Assembly (NCBI RefSeq): GCF_001467945.1
Contig: NZ_LNYQ01000012.1
Span: 248,001 to 312,000 of the forward strand
Source of the DNA: Legionella parisiensis
Lineage (GTDB): Bacteria; Pseudomonadota; Gammaproteobacteria; Legionellales; Legionellaceae
Reading direction: 5' to 3'
DNA length: 64,000 bases
Made by a program: the position numbers and the translations under genes. Positions 53,637 through 62,296 of the stretch are shown here, piece after piece; position 1 is the first letter of the stretch, and each line of letters starts with the position of its first letter. A model generated the notes under the pieces. The model had not been told where the DNA came from, searched no databases, and saw only the letters and a list, made by a program, of their open reading frames with translations.

Positions 53637-55001
53637 TCATAAATCGATTCCCTGTACATCCTGAAGTTCAAGCATGGGTTCCTCTTCAACTACCTGTCCC
53701 TTAGGAATACCCTTAAAGAAGCCACAAGGCATACGGCCCACGGGTACAACGGTAACTTTAGGCTGGTGAGCTTCTATCGCATAACCCAATTCATTCATTA
53801 ATTTGATGCCATCATAAGCAGGCTGGATATATTCAACGTCTTGGGGTTCTTGCTCAGAGTCATACCAAACTCCTGGTGTACCTCGGGGCTGTTTAAGACC
53901 TGCCATAATTTTAGAAGTATCTCTACCCATATGCTTGGCTTTAACTTCCTGGCAATTTTCTCTAACCAAATCATAAAGGTCCAACGTAAGATCCCCGGGA
54001 TAAATACGGTTAAACTCGTCTACTTCCGCTAACAATGCAACTACTTCTTCATTTGGCGGCGAAACTTTAAGTCTACAGTTTTCTTGAAAACAACGGTTTA
54101 AGAGATTGACAAGTCGTTCTGCACTTTGATCTTTATGAAACTCTTTAGCCACCCCAGGATAGCCTAAATGCGCATCAAACTCTCTCAAGAGACAGAGATA
54201 TTCAAACTGACACTGGTGGATATAAATCGTACTCATATAATTATAATATTCTTGAGACCAAATTGAGTTGTCATGCTGTAATTGATTAAGAAATTGATGC
54301 ATTTTTCGATCTATTTCGCGTAATTTAGGTTCAATTTCTTTAAGTTTCTCTTGTGCCTCTGCACATCTATCATCGTATACTTGTTTGCAGTTGGCTTGAA
54401 TCTGTATTAAGGGATTTAATGATGGAATTAAAACCCCTTTAAGTTTTCCTCTCAATTCCTCATGTGCGATTATTGAAGTCTTAGGATTATTTATTTTTTC
54501 GAGCTCAACATCACATTCCCTCCAAAGCAAGCGGCTTTTAGCGCTGATTTGGTGCATATCAACATATTCTTCAAGATTATTATTTCGTAGGCCCGTCCAA
54601 ATAGCCGTAGCGCTTATCAAATCTCCTTTGCGGTAACAAGAATTCATTAATTGAATGAATAGTTCATAATAAAAGACACGCTTGGTGGGATCCTCTTGTT
54701 CTGCAACCAATAAAGTAGTCATGAGGGCTAAAGTATCAGAATAATTGCTTAAAGGGTCAATGCTGTAGGCTCCTTTGCGTTTATCTTTCGACTTATAATA
54801 GATTACATCTTCTTCACGAACATTGATAAATAATTGGCGGCAATGATTCACCAGGGATTCACTAAAATCATCCAAAAAAGCTTGAACCTGCAATGTTATT
54901 TCTGGCCTGTCGTGCTTATCGTGTTTATAAACTTGGTCGAATAAGTTATTTAAGTGATTTTCTATTGCTACGAAAGCATTGCCATTCATAATTCTGGGCA
55001 T
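53637..55001 (-). CDS. Probable effector with RasGEF (CDC25-like) domain
   Basis: 454 residues from the ATG at 55001 (GAGA upstream); a TTG eleven codons earlier has no ribosome-binding site. Residues about 105-205 follow the RasGEF helical core: FYYELFIQLMNSCYRKGD, SATAIWTGLRNNNLEEYVDM, SAKSRLLWRECDVEL and LIPSLNPLIQ. RasGEF domains catalyse GDP-GTP exchange on Ras-type GTPases and are eukaryotic; a few Legionella effectors (LegG2) carry them. A coiled-coil-like stretch (about 208-245) follows. A PmrA-box-like sequence sits 46 bases upstream. Catalytic activity and GTPase target are unknown. Confidence 0.68.
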   Translation of the reverse strand: MPRIMNGNAFVAIENHLNNLFDQVYKHDKHDRPEITLQVQAFLDDFSESLVNHCRQLFINVREEDVIYYKSKDKRKGAYSIDPLSNYSDTLALMTTLLVAEQEDPTKRVFYYELFIQLMNSCYRKGDLISATAIWTGLRNNNLEEYVDMHQISAKSRLLWRECDVELEKINNPKTSIIAHEELRGKLKGVLIPSLNPLIQIQANCKQVYDDRCAEAQEKLKEIEPKLREIDRKMHQFLNQLQHDNSIWSQEYYNYMSTIYIHQCQFEYLCLLREFDAHLGYPGVAKEFHKDQSAERLVNLLNRCFQENCRLKVSPPNEEVVALLAEVDEFNRIYPGDLTLDLYDLVRENCQEVKAKHMGRDTSKIMAGLKQPRGTPGVWYDSEQEPQDVEYIQPAYDGIKLMNELGYAIEAHQPKVTVVPVGRMPCGFFKGIPKGQVVEEEPMLELQDVQGIDL

Positions 55002-55303
55002 AATTTTCTCTACTAAATATTTTAGACCGTACAATAATATATCATTATTATTAAGAAACTATTAATTGGCAAAGCAAAGTGTTTTATTAGTGGACATTTA
55101 GGGCTCCATAATTCTAATTACAGTAAGGCTATAGCAGAGGCGGCTTTTACATACGATATAGTTCGCATTAACTCACGTAGTGATCTTTTTAGAGGGATTA
55201 AATACCCATTATTATGCATGTAACAATGGGAACCATGAATAGAGAGAAATAAAGTTTTTGGTATTATTTCATTTGCGACTTAATATTCATTCTTTTGCCC
55301 ATT
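55002..55303. other. Intergenic region with PmrA-box-like sequence
   Basis: No gene is seen. It carries the RasGEF-like promoter with the PmrA-like repeat and the 3' flank of the diguanylate cyclase gene. Confidence 0.5.
55047..55066 (-). promoter_or_regulatory. PmrA-box-like tandem repeat upstream of RasGEF-like gene
   Basis: Read on the minus strand: ATTAATAGT, two bases, CTTAATAAT. Against the Legionella PmrA consensus (cTTAATatT, N2, cTTAATatT) the units match at 7 and 8 of 9 positions with exact two-base spacing. TAAAAT lies about 19 bases downstream as a possible -10. Suggests PmrAB control, as for many Dot/Icm genes. Confidence 0.55.
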
Positions 55304-57448
55304 TCATAGGTGTTTTTTATTTTCTATATCTGAATAGAGAGCCACCTGATTTCTTCCATTCGCTTTTGCAAAATATAACGCTTTATCAGCTGATTCGATT
55401 AATTCCGTAGGAGTTCGGCCATGAAGTGGGTATACGGATATGCCAATAGAAATGGTGATGGGGCCGACGTGCTGTGCTCCATATTTTATTTGGAGTCGAG
55501 AGACGGCATGGCGAATGCTTTCAGCACGTGTTTTTATTGTTTTCGCATCGGTGCCATAAAAGACAACGATAAATTCTTCACCACCATAGCGAGCAGCAAT
55601 ATCGCCCACGCGAATATCATCTTGTAATACTTTGCCCAGTTCTTTTAACGCTGCATCACCTGCATCATGACCATAAGTATCATTTATTTTTTTAAAGTGA
55701 TCCAAATCTAACATTAATATGGAAAGCGGAGTTTTAGTTCGTTCTGATTGATGAACTTGTTTGAGAAGAAAATCTTCCAAATAACGTCGATTGTATAGGC
55801 CAGTTAAAGGATCACGCATCGATTGATAACGTAAATTTTCTCTTAAGCGCACGTTTGCAAAAGCCAGCGCTGTTAATTCAGAGAATGCAGTAATTAACAG
55901 CCGTTGATTTTCCGAAAATTCAACTTGTGTTTCTTGTTTGATTTCTAGATACAATAAACCGTAAATATCATTCTGAGCCATTAAGGGTACACAAAGATAG
56001 GCTATCTGATGTTCATCGTCTGCTTTCACATGTTGGCAAATTAATTCGTTATGAGTGGGGCGTACGTGATGAATCCTGCCTAAGCGGATCGCCCAACATT
56101 GATCAGGCGGAAAAGTGGTAGACTGATGATTGGGCAAACCCCAAGTGGTGGCAATTTCAAGATAGTTTTTTGATGGATGCATGACGTATAAATAACCACT
56201 CGCAAAATGAAGCATACGTTGGCAGTATTTGCTCATAACATGACTTAATTCATCCTGGGAACTACAGGCAAGCATAATGTCACTCATTTCAACAAGAAGG
56301 GTGATTTGCTCATTTTTATCTTGCAGTGCTTGGATTCCTGCATTGAGTTTTTCGTAAGAATCTTTAAGTTCTATTTGTTCCTCAATTTGTTTTGTAATAT
56401 TACGGATAATGTGTACCGCCCCATTAATTTCATTATCCTCATTAATAATTAAGCTGGAGGTGATTTCATAGACGTTACGCTTATTCTCTAGCTCAAATTC
56501 AATATTTTTTACAAATTCACCACCATTCAGAGATTTTTTCCACATCTCAAGCAATTTATTTTTGGAGCCAACATCAGAAAAGACAGTATCTAAACTCATG
56601 CCTATAGCTATAGATTTACCAAATAAACGTTTAAACTCACGCTGATATGCTTCATTAAAAATAATATAACAGTAATTATTATCAACAGCAGCTATCATAT
56701 CTGTTGCGCTTTCTAAAATACTTCTTAAACGAGTCTCAACACTTTTCCTATCTCGTTCTGCTTTTTGACTTCGAGAGAGTTCTTTATTCGCTAAAAAAAA
56801 TACTAATATTAAACCGCATATACTAATAATATTCCCGCTAATAATAATGGAGTTTGCCAATCTTGCATCACTTAATGCGGCGTCATTTCTTCCGTTTAAT
56901 AGCACTAACTCCACAGATTTTATTTCTTGACCTAAATCTTTAATTTGATTTGAGAGGCTTACTTCTCGCCGGAAAAAATCCATTCCTTCCTGGGTATTGA
57001 GTTTGTTATTCATTTTTAATTGAATTGTTTGATTTAATTGGCCAAGCCGTTCATTTGTTAAATTAATAATGCGTGTCACTCGCTCTGCTTGGGATGGGTT
57101 ATCTTTTGTTAAAGCAATTAATGTATCAAAAGTTTCTTTAAAGTTTGCTTTTGCTTTATCAAGATTTGCGATGAACTGATCATCACCGGAAATAAGATAA
57201 CCTCTTTGCAGAGAATTGATGTTGAGTATCGAATATAGAATTTGATCTGTAGAATGAATGACTTGATAAGTATGGGTTACCCAACTATTCGCCTCAACTA
57301 GTTTATTTACTTGGCGATAAGAGAAGATGCTAATAATGAATACGAGCGCAAGTGCAGGTATAAAAATAAAATAAAGCAAACTCTTACTAAATCGAGAGTC
57401 GGTATTAGCAAATGGTGAATCTTGGCTTTGCTTTTTACTGTAATCCAT
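55304..57448 (-). CDS. Membrane diguanylate cyclase (CHASE3-PAS-GAF-GGDEF)
   Basis: 714-residue sensor enzyme making c-di-GMP. Seen: membrane segment 1 (about 24-44), a periplasmic CHASE3-like helical domain (about 45-198, with HSTDQILYSIL and QRGYLISG), membrane segment 2 (about 199-220), PAS (about 240-350), GAF (about 385-535) and a GGDEF domain with DPLTGLYNRRYLE and active-site GGEEF at 622-626. RVGD at 613-616, five residues upstream, is an RxxD inhibitory site, so product inhibition is likely. No EAL domain. The signal is unknown. Confidence 0.93.
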   Translation of the reverse strand: MDYSKKQSQDSPFANTDSRFSKSLLYFIFIPALALVFIISIFSYRQVNKLVEANSWVTHTYQVIHSTDQILYSILNINSLQRGYLISGDDQFIANLDKAKANFKETFDTLIALTKDNPSQAERVTRIINLTNERLGQLNQTIQLKMNNKLNTQEGMDFFRREVSLSNQIKDLGQEIKSVELVLLNGRNDAALSDARLANSIIISGNIISICGLILVFFLANKELSRSQKAERDRKSVETRLRSILESATDMIAAVDNNYCYIIFNEAYQREFKRLFGKSIAIGMSLDTVFSDVGSKNKLLEMWKKSLNGGEFVKNIEFELENKRNVYEITSSLIINEDNEINGAVHIIRNITKQIEEQIELKDSYEKLNAGIQALQDKNEQITLLVEMSDIMLACSSQDELSHVMSKYCQRMLHFASGYLYVMHPSKNYLEIATTWGLPNHQSTTFPPDQCWAIRLGRIHHVRPTHNELICQHVKADDEHQIAYLCVPLMAQNDIYGLLYLEIKQETQVEFSENQRLLITAFSELTALAFANVRLRENLRYQSMRDPLTGLYNRRYLEDFLLKQVHQSERTKTPLSILMLDLDHFKKINDTYGHDAGDAALKELGKVLQDDIRVGDIAARYGGEEFIVVFYGTDAKTIKTRAESIRHAVSRLQIKYGAQHVGPITISIGISVYPLHGRTPTELIESADKALYFAKANGRNQVALYSDIENKKHL

Positions 57449-57808
57449 AACATACCATTCAATCAGCTTTACTCTATTTAATTATATATCATTCTTTTTA
57501 ATGTAAATTGATTGCAATGGGAAATGGTGTGAAAAGGCTTATAGATTTTAGGTTATTTACAATAACTTAGCATTTTTATTCGATAATAATACACAAAGTT
57601 ATCCACAGAGAAAAAATAATTTAAAATAGATTGATTTTAAAAATCATATATTTTTCAATTTGTTACGTTGAATATGGTAATTATCATGAAGAGATATACA
57701 AAGTTATTCACAGTTTATATGCTGTTCCTCTATATGACATCATAAGGACTCTGTTAAAATTGCTTTGCAATAGAGCATCCCAATGGTTAAATAGTAATTA
57801 TTAATTTC
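57449..57808. other. Divergent promoter region, diguanylate cyclase / parC
   Basis: No gene is seen; AT-rich. It contains two DnaA-box matches (57599 and 57704) and the presumed promoters of both flanking genes. Confidence 0.5.
57599..57712. promoter_or_regulatory. Two DnaA boxes upstream of parC
   Basis: TTATCCACA at 57599-57607 is a perfect box and TTATTCACA at 57704-57712 is a common variant, both in the same orientation, within 210 bases upstream of parC. Could link topoisomerase IV expression to DnaA level or titrate DnaA. Confidence 0.5.
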
Positions 57809-60061
57809 ATGAATAAAAAAACGATGAATGAAGCAACAGAGCGAAAAGCATTAACTGAATTTACGGAAAAGGCTTACCTTGATTACTCAATGTATGTCAT
57901 TTTAGATAGAGCCTTACCCCATATAGCGGATGGATTAAAACCAGTTCAGCGGCGCATTATTTATGCCATGTCTGAGTTGGGTTTGAAAGCGACCGCCAAA
58001 TACAAAAAATCAGCACGTACGGTTGGGGATGTGCTGGGTAAATTCCATCCTCATGGGGACAGTGCGTGTTATGAAGCCATGGTATTAATGGCGCAGCCAT
58101 TTTCTTACCGCTATCCTTTTGTTGATGGTCAAGGAAACTGGGGATCTCCTGATGATCCTAAATCCTTTGCAGCCATGCGTTATACGGAAGCTCGATTATC
58201 ACCCTATGCGGAAGTATTACTTTCAGAATTATTACAAGGTACCGTGGATTGGGTTGACAATTTTGATGGGACATTACAAGAACCTGCATTACTGCCAGCA
58301 CGCTTACCTAATATCTTATTAAATGGCGCAACAGGTATTGCCGTAGGTATGGCTTCAGATATCTTGCCGCATAACTTAACCGAAGTGGCAAATGCGTGTG
58401 TGCATTTATTGGATAACCCCCAAGCAGATTTAGCAGCCATTACTCAGTACGTTAAGGGACCTGATTTTCCGACCGAAGCGGAAATAATTACTCCGCCTGA
58501 AGCAATTGCCAGTATGTATGAAACAGGTAATGGTTCGATTAAAATGCGGGCGGTTTATAGTCAGGAAAAGCAAAATATAGTAATTACTGCTCTGCCTTAT
58601 CAGGTATCTGGAGCTAAAGTAATAGAACAAATCGCGCTCCAGATGCAACAGAAAAAGTTGCCAATGGTAGAGGATTTACGGGATGAATCCGATCATGAGC
58701 ACCCCACACGATTGGTGATTATTCCACGTTCAAACCGAGTTGATGCAGAAGGTTTGATGTCTCATTTATTTGCAACCACAGATTTGGAACGAAGTTATCG
58801 TGTTAACTTCAATATGATAGGACTTGATGGCAGACCTAGGGTAAAAAATTTATTGGATATCCTAACGGAATGGTTATCTTATCGCTTAACTGTAGTAAGG
58901 CGACGCCTGGAGTATCGGTTGGCAAAAGTTCTAGATCGCATTCATGTGCTTGAAGGGTTACTGATTGCTTATCTGAACATCGATGAGGTCATTGCTATCA
59001 TTCGCGAACATGAACAGCCCAAGCAAGGATTAATGGCCCGTTTTAATCTCAGCGACCGTCAAGCTGAAGCTATTTTAGAAATGAAGTTGCGTCATTTGGC
59101 AAAACTGGAAGAGATAAAGATACGTGGAGAGCTGGATGATCTTTGCGCTGAACGCGATAGTTTACAAAACATTTTAGCCTCAGAGCAACGACTAAAAGCC
59201 TTAGTTAAAGACGAAATTATTAAAGACAGGGATGAGTTTGGTGATGTGCGTCGTTCGCCAATTATTGTTCGACAAGAATCACAAGCATTAAAAGAGGAGG
59301 ATATTTTACCCAATGAACCAATTACTGTGGTTCTCTCCAAAAAAGGTTGGGTAAGAGCAGCTAAAGGCCATGATGTAATCGGTAGTGAGTTAAGTTATAA
59401 AGCAGGCGATGAATTTAAAGCGCAAGCCATGGCGCGCTCAAACCAACAAATCCTCTTTTTTGATAGTGAAGGCAAAGTTTATTCCTTGCCAGGCCATGTT
59501 TTACCCTCAGCACGAGGCCAAGGAGAACCTTTAACAGGTAAGCTAAATCCGGCCGAGGGGGCTTTATTCGAAGCAGTGGTTGGAGGCGAAGCCGAACAAA
59601 AGGTGTTATTAGCTTGTGATGCCGGATATGGTTTTATCGCTAAGATTGGCGATCTTTACGTAAAAAATCGTAATGGCAAAGCCTGCATTAAGCTACCTGA
59701 ATCCAGTTATATTTTGCCGCCTCGCATAGTTCCTAAGCATGATGAGCTGTTTGTTGCCTGCGTTACCAGCATTGGTCGATTACTCATTTTTTCTGCCAAG
59801 GAAGTACCCGAATTATCGCGAGGGAAAGGGAATAAATTAATCAGTATCCCTGCTGCTAAAGCAGTATCGCGTGAAGAATATGTGATTGATTTACAAGTGC
59901 TTTCCGCAGATGATTCACTCACAGTACATGCTGGCAAACGGCATTTTACTTTGAAAGGAAGTGATCTGGAGCATTATAAAGGTGAGCGTGGGCGTCGAGG
60001 CAATCGATTGCCACGTGGTTTACAAAATGTGACTCAATTGCAAGTCATTACCTCAGAATAA
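57809..60061 (+). CDS. parC: DNA topoisomerase IV subunit A
   Basis: 750 residues, the ParC length (GyrA is longer). With ParE it decatenates daughter chromosomes. Seen: the quinolone-resistance region [15 protein letters not shown] with wild-type-like Ser and Glu; the catalytic Tyr in [24 protein letters not shown]; and a shortened C-terminal beta-pinwheel. parE is not in the window. Divergent to the cyclase gene. Confidence 0.96.
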   Translation: MNKKTMNEATERKALTEFTEKAYLDYSMYVILDRALPHIADGLKPVQRRIIYAMSELGLKATAKYKKSARTVGDVLGKFHPHGDSACYEAMVLMAQPFSYRYPFVDGQGNWGSPDDPKSFAAMRYTEARLSPYAEVLLSELLQGTVDWVDNFDGTLQEPALLPARLPNILLNGATGIAVGMASDILPHNLTEVANACVHLLDNPQADLAAITQYVKGPDFPTEAEIITPPEAIASMYETGNGSIKMRAVYSQEKQNIVITALPYQVSGAKVIEQIALQMQQKKLPMVEDLRDESDHEHPTRLVIIPRSNRVDAEGLMSHLFATTDLERSYRVNFNMIGLDGRPRVKNLLDILTEWLSYRLTVVRRRLEYRLAKVLDRIHVLEGLLIAYLNIDEVIAIIREHEQPKQGLMARFNLSDRQAEAILEMKLRHLAKLEEIKIRGELDDLCAERDSLQNILASEQRLKALVKDEIIKDRDEFGDVRRSPIIVRQESQALKEEDILPNEPITVVLSKKGWVRAAKGHDVIGSELSYKAGDEFKAQAMARSNQQILFFDSEGKVYSLPGHVLPSARGQGEPLTGKLNPAEGALFEAVVGGEAEQKVLLACDAGYGFIAKIGDLYVKNRNGKACIKLPESSYILPPRIVPKHDELFVACVTSIGRLLIFSAKEVPELSRGKGNKLISIPAAKAVSREEYVIDLQVLSADDSLTVHAGKRHFTLKGSDLEHYKGERGRRGNRLPRGLQNVTQLQVITSE

Positions 60062-60120
60062 TCGCATACCCGTATGTGGACTCACGATCTGGTATAGTGA
60101 TCATTTTAAAAAATGAATGC

Positions 60121-60163
60121 TGCTTAGCCATTAAAAACGGCTAAGCACAAAACCTTTTCTTTT
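60121..60163 (+). terminator. Terminator between parC and convergent gene
   Basis: Perfect 9-bp stem TGCTTAGCC (60121-60129) / GGCTAAGCA (60139-60147) with a nine-base loop, then an interrupted T-rich tract. Confidence 0.7.
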
Positions 60164-61715
60164 AAATAGGTGACGGTATGTTGCCTTTGCGTTCGATACT
60201 TTCTTCGCGTGAATTGTTTTTACTTTCTCCAGAAAAAAGAGAATTAGGGTGAGATGAGATCGAAATAGAAGGTTTTTCGATTTCCTGTTGCCCAAAGCCT
60301 TTTTTCAGATCACTGAATATCTTTTTTTGGCAATAAAGTTCAGTTAAAGAAAAAGATAATTTCATAAATTGATGGATATCCGCTGTTGTTATAGGCATAC
60401 CATTTTTTAAATTTCCACCATCCACAGTGTCTAATTTAAGGCGAGTAAGAATTTCATTGCCTCTCAATAAATTATCGTATATCTCAGATGGTATCTTATG
60501 ATTTAACCACTCTTCTTCCTCTTGAGTTTTGTTGTCTTTCAAGAGAATTTCAATGATCCGTCCGGCATCTGCTGGACTAAATGAGCTTGTCATTACTTGC
60601 TGATAAAACTTAAAACATCCAGCTAAGATAAGATGTTGATCGAGAGTAAACCGCTCACTAAAAAAATTAAGTTCCAGTTTTTTGTGCTTAATCTGATTAT
60701 TTAAGTGGCCAAGAATTCTATCCAAACCTGAAACTGTAGAATCTATGAATAATTTTAGATCGGTCTTAATCGCTTGTAGAGGAATGTAATAATACGAACA
60801 GTGTTTATAATTTTCGATTTTAATGAAATCAACCAGCTTCTTTAAAGATTGAGGAAATTGGAGACGCTCAATTCCAAATTGAATGGAAAACACTATATTT
60901 TGTTTATACGCTGCACCTTCATCATTATCATATTTTACCGATGGGCCAGAGTTGACCAAACATAGATTTTTTTCATCAAAGACCCAGTGACCTGGTTTAG
61001 TTAGGTCCTTATTTTTAAAGTGCATTTGAGTTCTGAAAGAACATATCTCTTGGTAACCCATTTGCGTTATAAAATTCAACACCGTCAGCCCGGATTCATG
61101 CATCCATTTTACGGTTTCGGCCATGTCTTGTTGATGATATACGCTCATATCTTGTAGCAGGAAAGACCAAGGATCTTCCTGATTTGTTTTATCATTGGAA
61201 ATACATATTCGATACTTTCCTGGCTCTTGATTGCTTTCAACCACTTTATAGTGTTTAAGACTTATGAATTCACTATGTTTTTTTAAGATTTCTTGAGGCT
61301 CTTCTGGAGAATCAAAAAGGCCTGATACCATCTGACCGGTGCTTTGTCTACTTTCCCATCCATGACATCCCAAGTAACCATATTCGTTAAGTTTTTGTGC
61401 TATTGGATTAAAGTGGGACGATATATCTAATAAGTTTGTAATAACGATTCGATACTTGCCAGGTTCACGACTCTCACATATTTTATAATTAGGATGATTG
61501 TCATACCCATATTGTTTCAAAATAGCGTGAAGCTGTTCTGCGGAATCGAAGAGTGGCGAAACGATTTGAAATTTATGACCACTGGAAGAATTGCGCGCTT
61601 CCCAATCTTCGATATCTAAGTACCTATATTTTGTAACAAATTGGAAAATTTGCTCATTACAAATTTTTATCTTATCGACAGTAACTTTTTGAGATGATTC
61701 TATTGGACTTCTCAT
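60162..61715 (-). CDS. Probable effector with duplicated N-terminal module
   Basis: 517 residues, no signal peptide, no domain recognised. Residues about 22-95 and 104-175 are two copies of a module: (R)YL.(I)..WEAR/GWESR, SPLFDS/SGLFDS, ILK, then EPGKYRIVI/EPGKYRICI. The rest is helical and soluble, with a Ser/Asn-rich polar tail (SSHPNSLFSGESKNNSREE). GAGG nine bases before the ATG supports the start. A PmrA-box-like repeat lies 84 bases upstream. The combination suggests a Dot/Icm effector; the module's role is unknown. Confidence 0.65.
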   Translation of the reverse strand: MRSPIESSQKVTVDKIKICNEQIFQFVTKYRYLDIEDWEARNSSSGHKFQIVSPLFDSAEQLHAILKQYGYDNHPNYKICESREPGKYRIVITNLLDISSHFNPIAQKLNEYGYLGCHGWESRQSTGQMVSGLFDSPEEPQEILKKHSEFISLKHYKVVESNQEPGKYRICISNDKTNQEDPWSFLLQDMSVYHQQDMAETVKWMHESGLTVLNFITQMGYQEICSFRTQMHFKNKDLTKPGHWVFDEKNLCLVNSGPSVKYDNDEGAAYKQNIVFSIQFGIERLQFPQSLKKLVDFIKIENYKHCSYYYIPLQAIKTDLKLFIDSTVSGLDRILGHLNNQIKHKKLELNFFSERFTLDQHLILAGCFKFYQQVMTSSFSPADAGRIIEILLKDNKTQEEEEWLNHKIPSEIYDNLLRGNEILTRLKLDTVDGGNLKNGMPITTADIHQFMKLSFSLTELYCQKKIFSDLKKGFGQQEIEKPSISISSHPNSLFSGESKNNSREESIERKGNIPSPI

Positions 61716-61798
61716 GAATATATGCCTCGTTGCTAATTAGTAGATATTGGTTTTATATCAGGGTATCCCTAATAAAAGAGCTAAAAGTATACAAGAAC

Positions 61799-61818
61799 AT
61801 TATTAATACTTTATTAAG
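61799..61818 (-). promoter_or_regulatory. PmrA-box-like tandem repeat
   Basis: Read on the minus strand: CTTAATAAA, two bases, ATTAATAAT. Each unit matches the PmrA consensus unit cTTAATatT at 7 of 9 positions, with the exact two-base spacing. TATACT follows seven bases downstream as a possible -10. Confidence 0.5.
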
Positions 61819-62010
61819 ATCAAAAAATAATCTACATGATTTATTTGTAATCATATCTTGTCGCCCAGGAGAAAAAAGGGGGAACTGAGCATGATTTAAT
61901 CCTGGTCTTGATTTTGATTCAGATCGCTAAATACATACTGTTTATTTTTACAAAAAATCAAAACTTGTAAGCTAAAAGTACCCCATCGCGCAAACGCTGA
62001 GATACGTAGC

Positions 62011-62154
62011 TTAGTAAATGCTCATGTTTGCTGTCGGCAGTTTTATATAAGGAATAACCGATAGTAGCTGATCGCAACCTTGTTGTTTGGCAATAACAAA
62101 TTGCGTATTCTCATCGGGCAAAAGTACATTCGGTCCACCTTCGTGTTTCAACAT
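62011..62154 (-). pseudogene. 47-codon ORF, possible gene remnant
   Basis: Reads MLKHEGGPNVLLPDENTQFV then IAKQQGCDQLLSVIPYIKLP to a TAA at 62011-62013. The composition is protein-like, but there is no ribosome-binding site. It could be the end of a decayed gene or chance. Confidence 0.25.
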
Positions 62155-62296
62155 AAATTGATTTTAATTAAAAAATCATAGGTGATTATTTTAGAGATAT
62201 AAAACCAATAATTGATTTACAAGTTTCCTATTTGCAAATGTAGACAATAATTAAGTTCTTGTGTATAAACAAAAAAAAAGATTATACGCTATTTTT

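Larger units (their letters stand above)
61716..62296. other. 581-base intergenic region
   Basis: It contains the PmrA-like repeat at 61799-61818 and a 47-codon minus-strand ORF at 62011-62154. The rest is AT-rich without recognisable features. Confidence 0.5.
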
